Assembly: GCA_024509875.1 (NCBI GenBank)
Contig: JAMPIV010012440.1
Coordinates: forward strand, 248,001-312,000
Direction: 5' to 3'
Length of the DNA: 64,000 nt
Source of the DNA: Oreohelix idahoensis
Lineage: Eukaryota > Mollusca > Gastropoda > Stylommatophora > Oreohelicidae
The notes under the pieces were generated by a model, which saw nothing but the letters and a program-made list of their open reading frames with translations, was not told the origin of the DNA and ran no database searches. Each line of letters opens with the position of its first letter. Within the stretch, counting starts at the first letter, position 1. Shown here piece after piece: positions 45,716-56,639 of the stretch. Made by a program: the position numbers and the translations under genes.

Positions 45716-46185
45716 CGACGCTTTCAAAATGGCCAAATACAATGACCCGGTGACGGAACTTTAGACATGATGAGTTGTCATTTATGGTGTACTAGACGTG
45801 GCACCAATGGTCGCACCACTGCTTGATGATCGGGATGGCCTACTGAATGTTGTAACTAAGGTCTCTAGAAATTGGCATGTTAAGAAAGAAAGAGACCTAT
45901 TCGAGATAAGGACAAGAAGAAGAGAAGGCAAATACTCTCTACCAGAAAGTTTTTTTATTATAACGAATGGAGAGTTTCCTGTTTCCCTACGACATTAACT
46001 CATGCCCTCAGATCTCGATAAACAAAAAGCCCTCAACCTCCTAAATGAAGTATTTTATCTATATGTATAAACCTAACACAGACAGACCGAGTGATACATT
46101 AAATAACTAGGGAATGATCAACGCGGCTCTACAGTTTATTAGTTAAATATATACACGTATAGGGTAAGTAAAAATTAATAAGGAT
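45716..46185. other. no gene recognised
   Basis: A 66-codon plus-strand frame (45798-45998) has no recognisable domain. Confidence 0.45.
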
Positions 46186-46600
46186 GATGGTGAAAGACTA
46201 TTTCCAGCCAGTCTTTAGACGTTGCTTTAAGTCTGAGACATATTGGAAAGCTGACGTGATAGCGTTGTCTGTCTTGGCATCTGTTCATGTCCTTAATAAG
46301 GCTTCCAGTGGACCTTTGATAGGTCGCCCGAAGAGTAATGTGGCCGGAGGCACTCCCGTCAAAACATGGGGAGACTCCCGAGTAGGAAATAATGCGGCGG
46401 GAAGGTATTGATCCCACGTTTTGGGTTTCTCTTGTGCCAACTCTCGGAAAATAGAGGTGAGCGTTCTTGGAACGTATGGATGGAAGATACACTGTCCCTC
46501 AACGCGTGGGAATCTCTCTACTGTCGAGAAACCGTTGACAGTTGTCTCAGGAAAATGTCTGCTGTCTGATCATAAAACTGCACTGACTAGACTGGAGATC
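46186..46600 (-). pseudogene. Orphan integrase fragment of a B/A-like retrotransposon
   Basis: Read on the minus strand, 46440-46190 encodes the part of integrase just after the core: a PKTWDQYLPAALF stretch, then LLFGRPIKGPLEALLR, a stop, and a FQYVSDLKQRLKTGWK end. It matches the same region of A and B1 about equally. Upstream bases to about 46600 weakly resemble the preceding core, but the GNGxVERFNG motif is deleted. No LTR or other domain of the parent is adjacent. Confidence 0.75.
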
Positions 46601-47129
46601 TTCACGAAATGATTTACTGGGAAGAAGTGTGTTTCGTGAAATGAAGCTTGCTTTAATGAATTTACGTCGTGCAATACACGATTAGAGCAGATAAATTCAC
46701 TTCATGCACTGACGCATTGAATAGCTGAACTTGGTTCAGGCAATACAATTTTGCGCGAGTTGAACTTGATATATCGACTCTTCAACTTGTGATTTTATCG
46801 AAGTTTGACTTAGCTGCTGTTGCCCATGCTGCAATGCTATATATTAAAGGACTGGCCTCACTCGCCCTGTGTGTAGTGTCTTTAGCACTCTCTCATCTAC
46901 TCCCCAAGCTGTTCCGGCAAATTATTTTATGACTGCCATTCTTTGTTTTGCCCTCATTTGGTTTCTGTGGTTTATTTGAGTGGGAGAACAACGTTAATGT
47001 TGTTTTCCCTTCATTTATCTTCATTAGCCATGTTTTAGCCCAATCCTCCAGTAATGTTAGTGCTTGTTGCATCCGAATGTTTGCAGCTGGTCATAAACAC
47101 TTAGTAAACAAGTAGGAAAAACACTAGAG
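46601..47129. other. no feature recognised
   Basis: No supported gene or repeat. Confidence 0.5.
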
Positions 47130-47400
47130 GCCAGAGAGAAGAATGTTAAAAAGGCCACGGAAAGCTAAATTATTAATCAAGGATGTCCTGACAGAGGCCA
47201 ATGCTCAAAGGAAGCTTATTCCTCAGGTTCGAAGGAAGCAATTATCTTTCTTTGGGCTTGTAATGAGAAGAAGGAAGCTGCAGTATATCGTGACAACAGA
47301 AACGATAGATGGAAAAAAAGAGGCAGCGGACGACAAAGAGAGAAGATTCTGGACAGTTTGACATTGTGGAATGGAAAGTAGTCCGCAACCGAATTGATGA
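47130..47400 (+). mobile_element. LINE reverse-transcriptase C-terminus, second family
   Basis: The plus-strand frame 47143-47361 reads a QVRRKQLSFFGLVMRRRKL stretch and KERRFWTV, the layout of the LINE tail family with RRxQLxFxGHVMRREKL, TGKxxGKRxRGRQR and KxLDSL. The GH motif is degraded, and the frame ends at a TGA. It is a different family from the HTLRKP tails above. Confidence 0.6.
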
Positions 47401-47464
47401 TTAGTACTGTAGACAGGAAGTTGTGGATAGACATGATCACCTACATCAACAGGCATGGTACTTG

Positions 47465-47600
47465 ATGATGATGACCTCCTTCTGCCGTATTTGGGAGTTC
47501 TTGGTCTCCGTCTGCTTCATTCACCTTGGGGATCCTGAACAATGGCTTCCATGTGATGCTATCATCAGATTTCCTCAAACGCCAGAGTCTTTTCTTCACT
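47465..47600 (-). mobile_element. LINE 3'-end fragment, antisense (HTLRKP family)
   Basis: The minus strand reads DSITWKPLFRIPKVNE followed by a DQELPNT stretch, a decayed version of TRQSLxWNPxGKRxRGRPKNTW. Confidence 0.5.
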
Positions 47601-48604
47601 CTTATTCCACCGGTATGTGTGAATGTATAATGGGCAATGCGACGTTAGATTCTCCTTGTCTTTAGTCAGTCTAACCGCCTTTGTCTAAAAGTCTAAAAAA
47701 GTATAACTCACTTTATACTGACCCTCACACTATGCCACTTCACCATCATTAACAATCATCTGTTTAGTTCATGACTACTTATTTAGTATTTACAGCTAAC
47801 TTATATAAATAGAGGCCGTTTAACCTGCCACATTCGGTTGGCGGGTCTAATAGGAGGACAGGCTCCACCTCAAGCAGTATAATGTGATGAATTCAATTCC
47901 AAGCCCAATTCTGTTATTATTGTAATTATCTGTCTGTATAGAATTTATTTTGTCGAAAAAAATTGTGTCTGTTCATCCCTCATGTTTCTGTATATAGCTG
48001 TCGCGGGTTGTCTGCCTTGATCTGCAGTAATGGTTCACTAATGGCAAACATCCGAGTGAGAGGATGAGTTTTTCAAAAGGTAGAAGCCTTCGCTCAAGAT
48101 TACTCTTCGCAGATATGTAAAATAGTAGGTTATATGTTAGGGAGTCTCACAGAGATTTTAGAGTGTCAAGTACAGCAACTGCGTCTTCTAAGTTGATTGT
48201 AAACTTTATTTTCTCCGCCCACTTCTGAGAAATATGTTTTTGACTCTTATTTAATTAGCCCGCAGCTGAAGATAATTTAGCAAAGTATTATTTGCATATT
48301 TAGCGCTGAGTATAAGTATTTTTTTTAAACGCGTCATACTGGTGCAACCATCAAATTCATTTAATCAATTAATGAACTTGAACTATGGATTTAAATTTAC
48401 ATAGATATACACACGTATATTTATTTATGACATTGTGCTGAATGAAGGATGAAGAATGAAAATGGTTAACTGTTAGAAAAACAGTTTAGGATATGATCTT
48501 TAAGAGAAATGTTCTCATCAAAGGATGTTATAACTGAAAGGTGATGGTTTTATAAATATAGTCAATTAACTGAGGCCGGTAAATTTGGACTTCGCTTTGC
48601 AGAT
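47601..48604. other. no gene recognised
   Basis: AT-rich sequence with no supported feature. Confidence 0.5.
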
Positions 48605-48836
48605 GGGGAGTCGCGGTAGCGCAGTGGTTAGAGCACTGCCTTCCTAGCTCGGTGGTCCATGGTTCGATCCCCATCTGAGGCGGGATTAGTTAGACCGCAA
48701 ACGGCTCCGGGGTCGACCCAGCCTCATGAATTGGGTACCAGTGCAACTCTGGGAAGGTTAAGGCGGCCGGCGTGATGCTGACTACGTCACCCGTAGTGTG
48801 CCGATGTTCAAGAAAATATGGGCCTGTGTCGTGAAT
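48605..48836 (+). mobile_element. tRNA-derived SINE, truncated by a retrotransposon LTR
   Basis: The head is tRNA-like, with an A box TAGCGCAGTGG (48617-48627) and a B box GGTTCGATCCC (48661-48671) at RNA polymerase III promoter spacing. The anticodon arm does not fold into a normal tRNA, so it is a SINE rather than a functional gene. A tRNA-unrelated body follows (GGGGTCGACCCAGCCTCATG, TGGGTACCAGTGCAACTCTG). It stops exactly where the B-type LTR terminus TGTCGTG begins at 48837, so the LTR element inserted into the SINE. Confidence 0.78.
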
Positions 48837-50451
48837 TATTCTAATCCCCATATATAAATTAAAACGTAAATGCAAAGCCTAACAAATAAATTTAATAAAA
48901 GGACAGAAGAATGGTAAAGAACAGTGCTGTCACAATGACTGTACTCGAAATCCCCCTTGTTTTCTACTGCGTCTGCAAATTGTAACGCTTTCACGTTGAT
49001 AGTAAAAGCCTACTGTATTATTACCCGCTTTCTTCAATGAAACGTGTACTGTATTTCTTGGAAAAACCTTGAGATACGCAAGCTGATCAATGACCTAAAT
49101 TTAATATTTCCATTTCTAACTTTGCTAAAGGATCGCGTGCACAATTGCTGCCATCACGCGTGTAAGGAGTTTTTTCAAATGACAGTGATGCAGAGTTAGG
49201 TTTTTAAAATCGCTTATTAAGGTCTTGACTGTTGTTCCTTCTCAAGTCAGAAGTCAAGTGGCTTGTTGGAGCACGTTAGCTACTATGAATTACCAAGTTT
49301 ATGGCCAAAATAAAATAGTGGGGGTGCCTGACAGCATGAAATCATTTCTGCTCATAAAATTTTTTTATAACGTGTTTGAAAAAACATTACGTTACGGAAA
49401 TAGCCTACCATGTTTAACTTTCAAACAAAATGTAAGACTAAACACGATTGGTCGCTATAAATACTTCTTGTGTTGTCCTCTACTTTTTTGAAAAGACCAT
49501 GTTTGATTGGGTAGAGCTGCGTTACTCAATTCAGAGCGTCTGTTGAAACAGTGTTGAGCACCAGTGTATATTTTTATAAAATAAAGCCTGGGACATCGGC
49601 AGATCGGAGTTGTGCTATATTCATTGCCAGTCAACGAAACTGTTTATTATTATTTCCTGAATTGTGGTATTCAATATTTTAAATGAAAATTGAATGTAAT
49701 TGATAAATTATGTCTGTATATATGTGTGGTTCAGTAGCGAACATGATGTAAAGCCTATAGTGCTCCAGCCTGAACAGAAGGTGTCGGAGGAAAGTAAAAC
49801 TGCATGGAATGGCCAAACAGTACACTGACACCTAGATTATTAACTAGAAAGAAATAATGCTGGAATTGCCTGCAACTGAACTCAATGTTTTAAGATGCGC
49901 AGTGTAAAAAATCTTTTGTTCCAGATAAAACCTTCTTAGTTTAACCGTGGTCTTAAAGTTATTACTGGTCTTCAAGTGCACTCTTGGTCCATATATTATG
50001 CTTAAAGTAATGAAAGTCTTTTACTTTCCGCAAGATGGACTGGCCATGAGCTCAACATTTACCCCATCTTATGATTTTGTTAGTAGTTTTTACACCGTTC
50101 CAATTATTGAATTGACAAGCTTTCTACTCATTTTATCCTTTCAAATCCTATAATGGATTCATATTAAAAATTCTGTATTACTAAAATTGATTGTGAACTG
50201 GTTCCTCTTCATGGCGTTATTTGAAATGTTATAGTGACCTTTGATACGAAGTATGGAAAAGTTGCAGTGGGAATAAATTAGAACTCTTCTTCAAAACACT
50301 CCGGACATATAAACGTAGTTCACACTATTAAAATAATTTTGAGGTATACATATGTGGCACAAGTAAGGTTATCTATAATAAACTTATTAGATATAACCTT
50401 CACCTGATCTCCAGTACACTAAGTCCCCTATAAATATTTATCATCCCACTT
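48837..50451 (+). mobile_element. Decayed B-family LTR, shortened by many internal deletions
   Basis: It starts TGTCGTGAATTATTCTAATC, matching the LTR of C, and can be followed through TATAAATACT, a polyadenylation-signal region and CAGTACACTAAGTCCCCTAT to CATCCCACTT. Total length is 1.6 kb against 2.4 kb because of scattered deletions. The terminal CACCACA is lost. A foreign-looking 54-bp block sits at 49233-49286. Confidence 0.8.
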
Positions 50452-50935
50452 GGGTGGAATCATATTCCAATATCACATTGGGATCCCTTCTCCTTTTAGA
50501 TGGCTGCAGTGAGTTGTTTTATCATCGTTTTTAGTTCCTTCTCAAGTCAGAAGTCAAGTGGCTTGTTGGAGCACGTTAGCTACTATGTGGGAGTAACTTT
50601 CAAACAAGGTCGCCGCTTCGAGTGTCCTCTACACCTGTCTGTTATAGATGGTGTCCAGTGTTGATTATTAACTACTTATATGAGTTGAATGTCCTGCAAT
50701 ATAAGGTAATAGTTAAGGTTAACTAAGTGCAACCTTACCAGAAATGCTTTATATGATTTTATAGATTTTGTTAGTAGTTTACACCGTTAAATTGACAAGT
50801 TCTACTTTTATCCTTTCAAATCCTATAAGGAAAACGTATTACTAACTCCTCTTCTGGCGTATGATATCCTTGACGAAGATGGAAAATGCAGTGGAGAACT
50901 CTTCAAAACACTCCGGGTTTTGAAGCTAAAATTTT
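50452..50935 (+). repeat. scrambled partial duplication of the adjacent LTR
   Basis: Segments of the preceding LTR recur in order but shortened. TTTGTTAGTAGTTTACACCG at 50767 repeats 50087, and the CTTTCAAATCCTATA and CTTCAAAACACTCCGG blocks recur after it. The 54-bp block of 49233-49286 is repeated exactly at 50531-50584. Confidence 0.65.
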
Positions 50936-51860
50936 GCCCACGCTAAAACGTAACCTCCCGAAGTTCTCTTGGGTGGAACCCAATCACAGTTTAGTTTAGT
51001 TTAGTTTATCATTATTTACCGGAACTGATTATTTATCATGTGTAGTATTTACCAGTGTCAGAGGTAAAACTAAGGTTAATTACCAGAAACACTTATAAAC
51101 CTGCCTCAGTTCTGTAGACACATGTTATCTTAAACAGCCATCCCTTCGTCAATTCTTCCATATGGTTTTAATCTGGGCAGACTTAAATGTTGTCACATCT
51201 GCCGGTCGTTCCTTCAGATAATTACTCAATCTAAATATGATGTCCCGACACTTAACTGCTGATAATAATACTCCTAGACTATCGTCAAAGTTTATCTAAC
51301 AAACATCCCAGCCTTGACGGAAGTAATAGTTGCTTATTTTAGTAGCCCGTCTGATTAAACAATAAGCCGGCAACAAACGGTAAACTAGTGTTGATTTAAT
51401 AGTATTGTTCAACCTGGCTAATCGTTGACTGTCCACAATGAAAGGATAACATGTCATTTGTGGTCACGACTAAAACGTGGTTGTTGACTAGGTGTACCCT
51501 TCCGTGGATCAGATTATGTCGGTAGATGAAGGCGTAAAAGTAAGATAATGCATGGATTAAAAAGAAAAAAAAGGAATGGTCGAATACGTGACGTTCTTTC
51601 GTTCTGTCTGTTTCGTCACAATAGCCCATTGTAATCTCTCAATGTTGATCGTATTTAATGTTTTCCCCGGTACATATATAACAATCCTTCTCCATAACAT
51701 ATACACTCCAGATAATTTTCCTTCTCTGGCACACTGACCAAATGAAGACATTTCTTTTCTTCAAAGGATTTACCTTATAATATGTATAATGTCTACTCTG
51801 GTGGCTTCTGCTGAAATGTCACATGGACCAGCAGTTTTCCATCCCTTGGAATTTGTATGG
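50936..51860. other. no gene recognised
   Basis: A short (GTTTA)n run lies near 50991-51008. Other open frames lack coding character. Confidence 0.5.
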
Positions 51861-52140
51861 CTACCTTCAGTTCATTCTTATTTGTTTGTCTTTTATTTGT
51901 TTGTTTTTTTGTTTATTTTATTTTGCAGTTAATTGGTTAACTCCTTTTCTGCTAGATAGATGTCTCAGCAATCTTGTGGAGCTGAACAATTTGGAAGCGT
52001 CCTCAAAATTGGCTTTCTTCGCGTCTTCAAAATTGGCTTTCTTCAGTTCATTCTTATTTGTTTTTTGTTTCTTTGTTTCTTTGTCTTTTGTTTGTTTGTT
52101 TTTGTTTGTTTTATTTTGCAGTTAATTGGTCCTCAAAATT
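51861..52140 (+). repeat. T-rich direct duplication
   Basis: A block TTCAGTTCATTCTTATTTGT followed by T-rich sequence and ATTTTGCAGTTAATTGGT occurs twice (51867-51935 and 52030-52130). Between them a CCTCAAAATTGGCTTTCTTC unit is itself duplicated. Hydrophobic frames here follow from the base composition. Confidence 0.7.
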
Positions 52141-52579
52141 GTTAGTCCATCTCTTCATTTGCTTCTTAATGTTGCTAAGAAATATCTCATTGTTGTCCTT
52201 AATAAGGAGATTTTATTACTTATATTTCTCTGATGTTTTATTTGAACGGTTGCACGGGGTCTTCATAATTCCTCATCAATGTAAAATCTCTTCCTTTTGT
52301 CTTACATCTTACTTTTTTTGTTTGCAAATATATCTCTAGAACGTCCGGTTATTTGTGTATTTAAATCTGCTTTTCTATTTGCCATCCTTCCATGTTATAG
52401 ACTGTTTCAGTTGTTAATATAAACTCGATTTGCTAGAGAGAGCAATTAGTTGTTATTCATGCTTATTTCTGGCGTTCTTTTTTTTTTTTTTGTTATTATG
52501 GGTGTGATTTTTTAGTGTTTTTATTGGTTTTTTTCTTATTTCCAAAACTATTTCTTTAGAGACTTGTCATCATGATAAC

Positions 52580-52672
52580 TCTCCCTGTGGCTCCGTATGA
52601 AGCGTGGTGCCACCACTGCTCCTGGTTCTCTTGCAGGAAGACTGCATTCTTTGTCCCCTCAGAGACTATCCT
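52580..52672 (+). repeat. R180 dispersed repeat copy, internally deleted
   Basis: The head blocks (CCACCACTGCTCCTGGTTCT, TTGCAGGAAGACTGCATTC) are joined directly to the tail block CCCCTCAGAGACTATCC. Confidence 0.6.
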
Positions 52673-52787
52673 ATGGAACTGCACTGGAAGAGCATGATAT
52701 ATATCCTTTCTTTAATGTTGTTCATGCATTCATGTTATATCCTGGTCTTAAATCAGTAAAACACACGTGTATGATTCTTCTCGATAT

Positions 52788-52808
52788 TTCTCTCTTTCTC
52801 TCTCTGTG

Positions 52809-52871
<63 letters not shown>
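52788..52871 (+). repeat. (TC)n microsatellite
   Basis: The run is uninterrupted CT from about 52811 to 52871. Confidence 0.95.
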
Positions 52872-52872
<1 letters not shown>

Positions 52873-52985
52873 GTTTAGCTTTTTCTGCTGCTCATCTGTG
52901 GAATACTCTTCCACACGACTTCAAAAATACTCTTAGTCCATATTCATTCAATCACAGACTTTTCAAATACATCATGAGTGCAGAT
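52872..52985 (+). mobile_element. fragment of a second type of retroelement C-terminus
   Basis: After the TC run, one frame reads LAFSAAHLWNTLPHDFKN and SFNHRLFKYIM, the well-known FSxxxPxLWNxLP end of jockey/CR1-type reverse transcriptases. It is only about 38 codons long. Confidence 0.65.
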
Positions 52986-53046
52986 TATATGCCACCTTAA
53001 TTTCGTTATGTTCTTAAATAATTACATAACATCATATGTAGGTTTT

Positions 53047-53329
53047 TGGAGCTGGGTTGGTCATGTCCTCAGAAGAGACCCCGATGCCATCACAAGAACA
53101 GCTATGCTTTGGACCCCTGAAGGAAAGCGAAAGAGAGGCCGACCAAAAACAACTTGGCGGAGGACTGTGGAGGCTGAGATGCAAAGAATGAACCAGAGTT
53201 GGGGCACTGTACGAAGGATGGCCACGACCGTGCAAAGTGGAATCAATTTGTTGTTGCCCTACAAGACGCCACTAGGCGTGATGGCCACTGACTGCTTTGA
53301 CGGTCGGTGGTTAAGGATCGAAGAAGAAG
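53047..53329 (+). mobile_element. 5'-truncated LINE insertion (GHVLRRD family) with target duplication
   Basis: It encodes a WSWVGHVLRRDPDAITRTAM stretch, TPEGKRKRGRPKTTWRRT and the tail, then the 3' untranslated sequence ending in GAAGAAGAA. It is flanked by ATATGTAGGTTTT (53034-53046) and ATATGAAGGTTTT (53330-53342), a 13-bp target duplication with one mismatch. The coding frame is open from the truncated start. The closest relative in the window is 60362-61549. Confidence 0.85.
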
Positions 53330-53468
53330 ATATGAAGGTTTTAAAGATAATTTTGTCCTGTTTAATATTAATTACGATAAGGTACTGTAAATCTGTGTAA
53401 CTGTTATTGTACTGTTACAATGTTAGGATTTTATTTTATTTTGTTATTTTATTATTTAAGTAATATTT

Positions 53469-53768
53469 ATGAAATATGTCTCCGACTATATAAGGAAAAG
53501 ACGATGGTCATATATCGGTCATGTCCTACGAATGCAAAACAACAGAATACCACTACAGGCGCTCACTTGGGTTCCTGAGGGTAAGAGGAAAAAAGGAAGA
53601 CCAAAAGAAACACTCAGAAGAACAATAATAAGAGAAGGAAGAACGTTGGGCCTAAATAATGTGCAAGAGCTAAGAGGAGAGGCGTCACAACGAACAACCT
53701 GGAGAGCACTGGTTTCTGCCTTATGCGCCGTGTTTGGTGCTTAAAGAATTTATTATTATTATTATTAT
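53469..53768 (+). mobile_element. LINE C-terminus of another family, (TTA)n tail
   Basis: An open frame of 91 codons reads RKRRWSYIGHVLRMQNNRIP, TWVPEGKRKKGRPKETLRRT and TWRALVSALCAVFGA, then TAA. A (TTA)n microsatellite tail follows at 53749-53768. This is a GHVLRM-type reverse-transcriptase end. It is 5'-truncated; a target duplication was not clear. Confidence 0.8.
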
Positions 53769-53880
53769 GATACATGTAAGAATAAATGGATTCAGTATGG
53801 AAGATGAGAGAAAGGTAGAGCAGAATGTTAGACGGGCCTGCGTGCCCAATTCTAAATACTTTGAAAATAAAGTTCGTTCG

Positions 53881-53885
<5 letters not shown>

Positions 53886-53936
<51 letters not shown>
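53886..53936 (+). repeat. (TC)n microsatellite
   Basis: A pure CT run, preceded by TTCG repeats. Confidence 0.95.
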
Positions 53937-53938
<2 letters not shown>

Positions 53939-54404
53939 CTCCAGCCGTTCTTTTTCTAATGCTTTCAGTATTACTAATATGCTGCACACACGAACAATCA
54001 CATACATACACACCAGGTTAAATTTGTTGAATACTTATATCATAACAAACTTCAGGCGAGCTTCACGTTCACGCGGTAACTCAGAAATGCACGCGGTGTA
54101 ATCACACACGAAACACACCTACAAAAAATAACTTGCGGAAACTCACAAAGATAAACCTGCTGCGAAGTTGTGTAACGTGGAAAAAGGTGTGTTTGTTTGT
54201 GAGCGGCGTTTACTGGAAGAATGTGTGAGTTTTTCTGTCACTGCCAGAGCACAAGGTCTTGTGTATTTGGACATACGCCCTAAATTACAACCGACGGACT
54301 CAGTGTTATAGGTTTAACGCGCCGGGCTTCACCAAAACAAGGAAGTATTCTTAATGGAAAAAGTAAGAGTTTTTCTTAAAAGATTACTAACCTTCCAGAC
54401 TTTC
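53937..54404. other. no gene recognised
   Basis: No supported feature. Confidence 0.5.
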
Positions 54405-54475
54405 ACATTCAAGAGGAGAGGTAGTCTCATAGCAGATAGCGCCGTAGGGGATGATGTGTTTGAGACTTCACATCT
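54405..54475. repeat. second copy of the dispersed repeat at 448-515
   Basis: It shares GTAGTCTCATAGCAGATAGC, GCCGTAGGG and TTTGAGACTTCACAT with the other copy. Confidence 0.45.
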
Positions 54476-55134
54476 ATGCGTTTCCAAATAAAAAACAAGA
54501 TCGGCCGAGAGGAGACGGATAGAAGCATATGGTAGAACCTTTCGTAGTTGTCTGAACTAAGAATGAAAAGTGAACTAAATACAGTGAAACAGGGCTAGAA
54601 AGAAAAAAATTATTTAATTTCATTAAATTTACAGTTAGTTTCCTATTCAATCTACTTTTATGACTAGTAAACAAATTCATTCTGTCCTACAAAAGGGAAC
54701 AAACACAGAGATGGAGCGGGGAGGAGGTGAGAAAAATTTGTTTTTTAATTTTCGGTTTAAAATGTCAGACTAATTTCTGCAGACTTTCAATAACAGCTTG
54801 CTAGAACCAAACGGTCACAGTTTAAATAGCCACAAATCGCCATTTTTACTCTCCGATCTAACTCTCATCGTGTCTTTCCGTCAACGCTCGGCAGAGCTAT
54901 CTTAATTCGATTCGACTTTATAGCATTGAAATCGTTAGATAATGGTCTTATTCCACTGAAGCTGTTAAAGGGAGCACCAGTATTGTGTGCGTAAGGAAAC
55001 CTTTTAATTCTAATACTTTTTAGTCTGACAAAATCTACTTGGATATCTTTCAGATATAGTTTGTCTGAACCCTTCTTCATCGTATCAAAATGTAGGCTTT
55101 TAACATTTTAAAGTATTTTTTCGTTTATTTTGTG
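54476..55134. other. no gene recognised
   Basis: Two minus-strand frames of about 70 codons show no domain. Confidence 0.5.
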
Positions 55135-55330
55135 CGCATGTAGTCACCACTTTAGCTGGTACCCTTACAGGAAGCCTGCACCAAGCATTCACGCGCTCCA
55201 GTAGCGGTGGTTTCTGCATTATGAGGTTGCCAGGCGCATGCATAAACTAATATTAGTTGCCTTACACCACATACCTTAGGGTTCAGTGGTCATATTCTCT
55301 CTGTGTTTCATCAGAGACCCACAGGAACTA
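55135..55330 (+). repeat. R180 dispersed repeat copy
   Basis: It has GTCACCACTTTAGCTGGTAC, AGGAAGCCTGCACCAAGCAT, TATGAGGTTGCCAGGCGCAT and GAGACCCACAGGAACTA. Confidence 0.78.
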
Positions 55331-55539
55331 TATAGAACAGACTTAATGCTGATATTGTGTGAACCCAATTCACGCTACAACCACTCTCACTTTGTGACTT
55401 GGCTGTCAACGAGACAGTTGATTAATTCTTTGTTCTATGAAGTAGACCAGACCCTGGAGCTCACACGAATAAATAATGCCTCCCATCTGAACGAGACTAA
55501 ATATTTTGTGCAGTACATCTACCATCGTTTTTCTTTGCA

Positions 55540-55765
55540 CTCCTTACAGAGCATGAAACCACGACTGCAGCTGGTCGTCTTACAGGAAACCTGCACCAAA
55601 CATTCACTTGCTCCTGCAACAGTGATTTCTGTGGCAATTGGTCTTACATGATGAGGTTACCAGGCTCATGCACAACCTCATAATAGTCACATTGTACCAA
55701 ATAACTGAGGGTGCAGTTGTCATATTTTTGCTTTGTCTCTTCACAGACCCCACGCGAACTACACG
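55540..55765 (+). repeat. R180 dispersed repeat copy
   Basis: It has GAAACCACGACTGCAGCTGG, AGGAAACCTGCACCAAACAT, GATGAGGTTACCAGGCTCAT, CACAACCTCATAATAGTCAC and CAGACCCCACGCGAACTACA. It lies about 405 bp downstream of the preceding copy, same orientation. Confidence 0.78.
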
Positions 55766-56639
55766 AGGCGCAAATAAATTACTCATGCAATATATTACAG
55801 TAAAATAACGCACAATACATTACTGATCAATATATTACAGTAAAATAACGTACAATATACAACAATCATGTGCGGTGTATTGTATTAATTTTTGTGTGTG
55901 CTGAAAATGTGTATTAGTCGTTAGTGAAGAATAATAATCAGTTTTTTTCTTTCCCACACCTTTTTGCTATATGTTGTAATTCTCAGCACCTTCACACGTT
56001 GTCATGGGAATAACGTCTTCTTGTAACTATATCGGGTTATTCCAAGGGAAATGCGCCAACTCAAAGAAGATGTATCAAACAGACCTGCTCTGTTTTTCAC
56101 AAGATTGTTTAGTCTAGCCTACTTGACAGTGAAGTGAAAGCAGGTTGGTGTGAAGTGCGGCTACGTGGATAATCGTCATGGTGCTAGCTGCATCTGTGTT
56201 CAGTTGTTAAGATAGTTTAAGAACTAAAGATGTGACCAATGAGTAGTGGATGCATACAGTTCAAAGTGATGTTTTTGTTCTTAAAAAATTAAGAAGAGTA
56301 CGTTACATCTGAATAGTTTGAATGGCTTTTGAAGTAGCGAAATAATGTATAGAGTGTAGTGAGAGAAATAAATCCTGCAATAAGTGTAATATTGCATAGA
56401 TGTTTTTGGTCACATGAATGGAAGGTTAAAGGGCGATATTGTTAATATTTTAATAAGCCATATCATTGTCATCATCAATGTGTAAAATTCTTTGTCACAT
56501 TCGAGGAACGATCTTGTTCAGTATTTTGATGTTTTTTTTTCATGTACCTCCACGTTCTTTATGAGAACCTACAAACTACACAGCCGGACAAACAGCTGCT
56601 ATACATATAATTATTACCATAACACGACTACAAATTAGA
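55766..56639. other. no gene recognised; short direct repeats at 55787-55865
   Basis: ATATATTACAGTAAAATAAC recurs twice, with related CACAATACA blocks. Nothing else is supported. Confidence 0.5.

Noticed and set aside
48605..48680. A functional tRNA gene
   Set aside because: A and B boxes are good, but the anticodon arm does not close and a SINE body follows directly.
55286..55651. 121-codon frame between and within two R180 copies
   Set aside because: It begins and ends inside repeat copies and matches no family; the central part is not distinguishable from chance.
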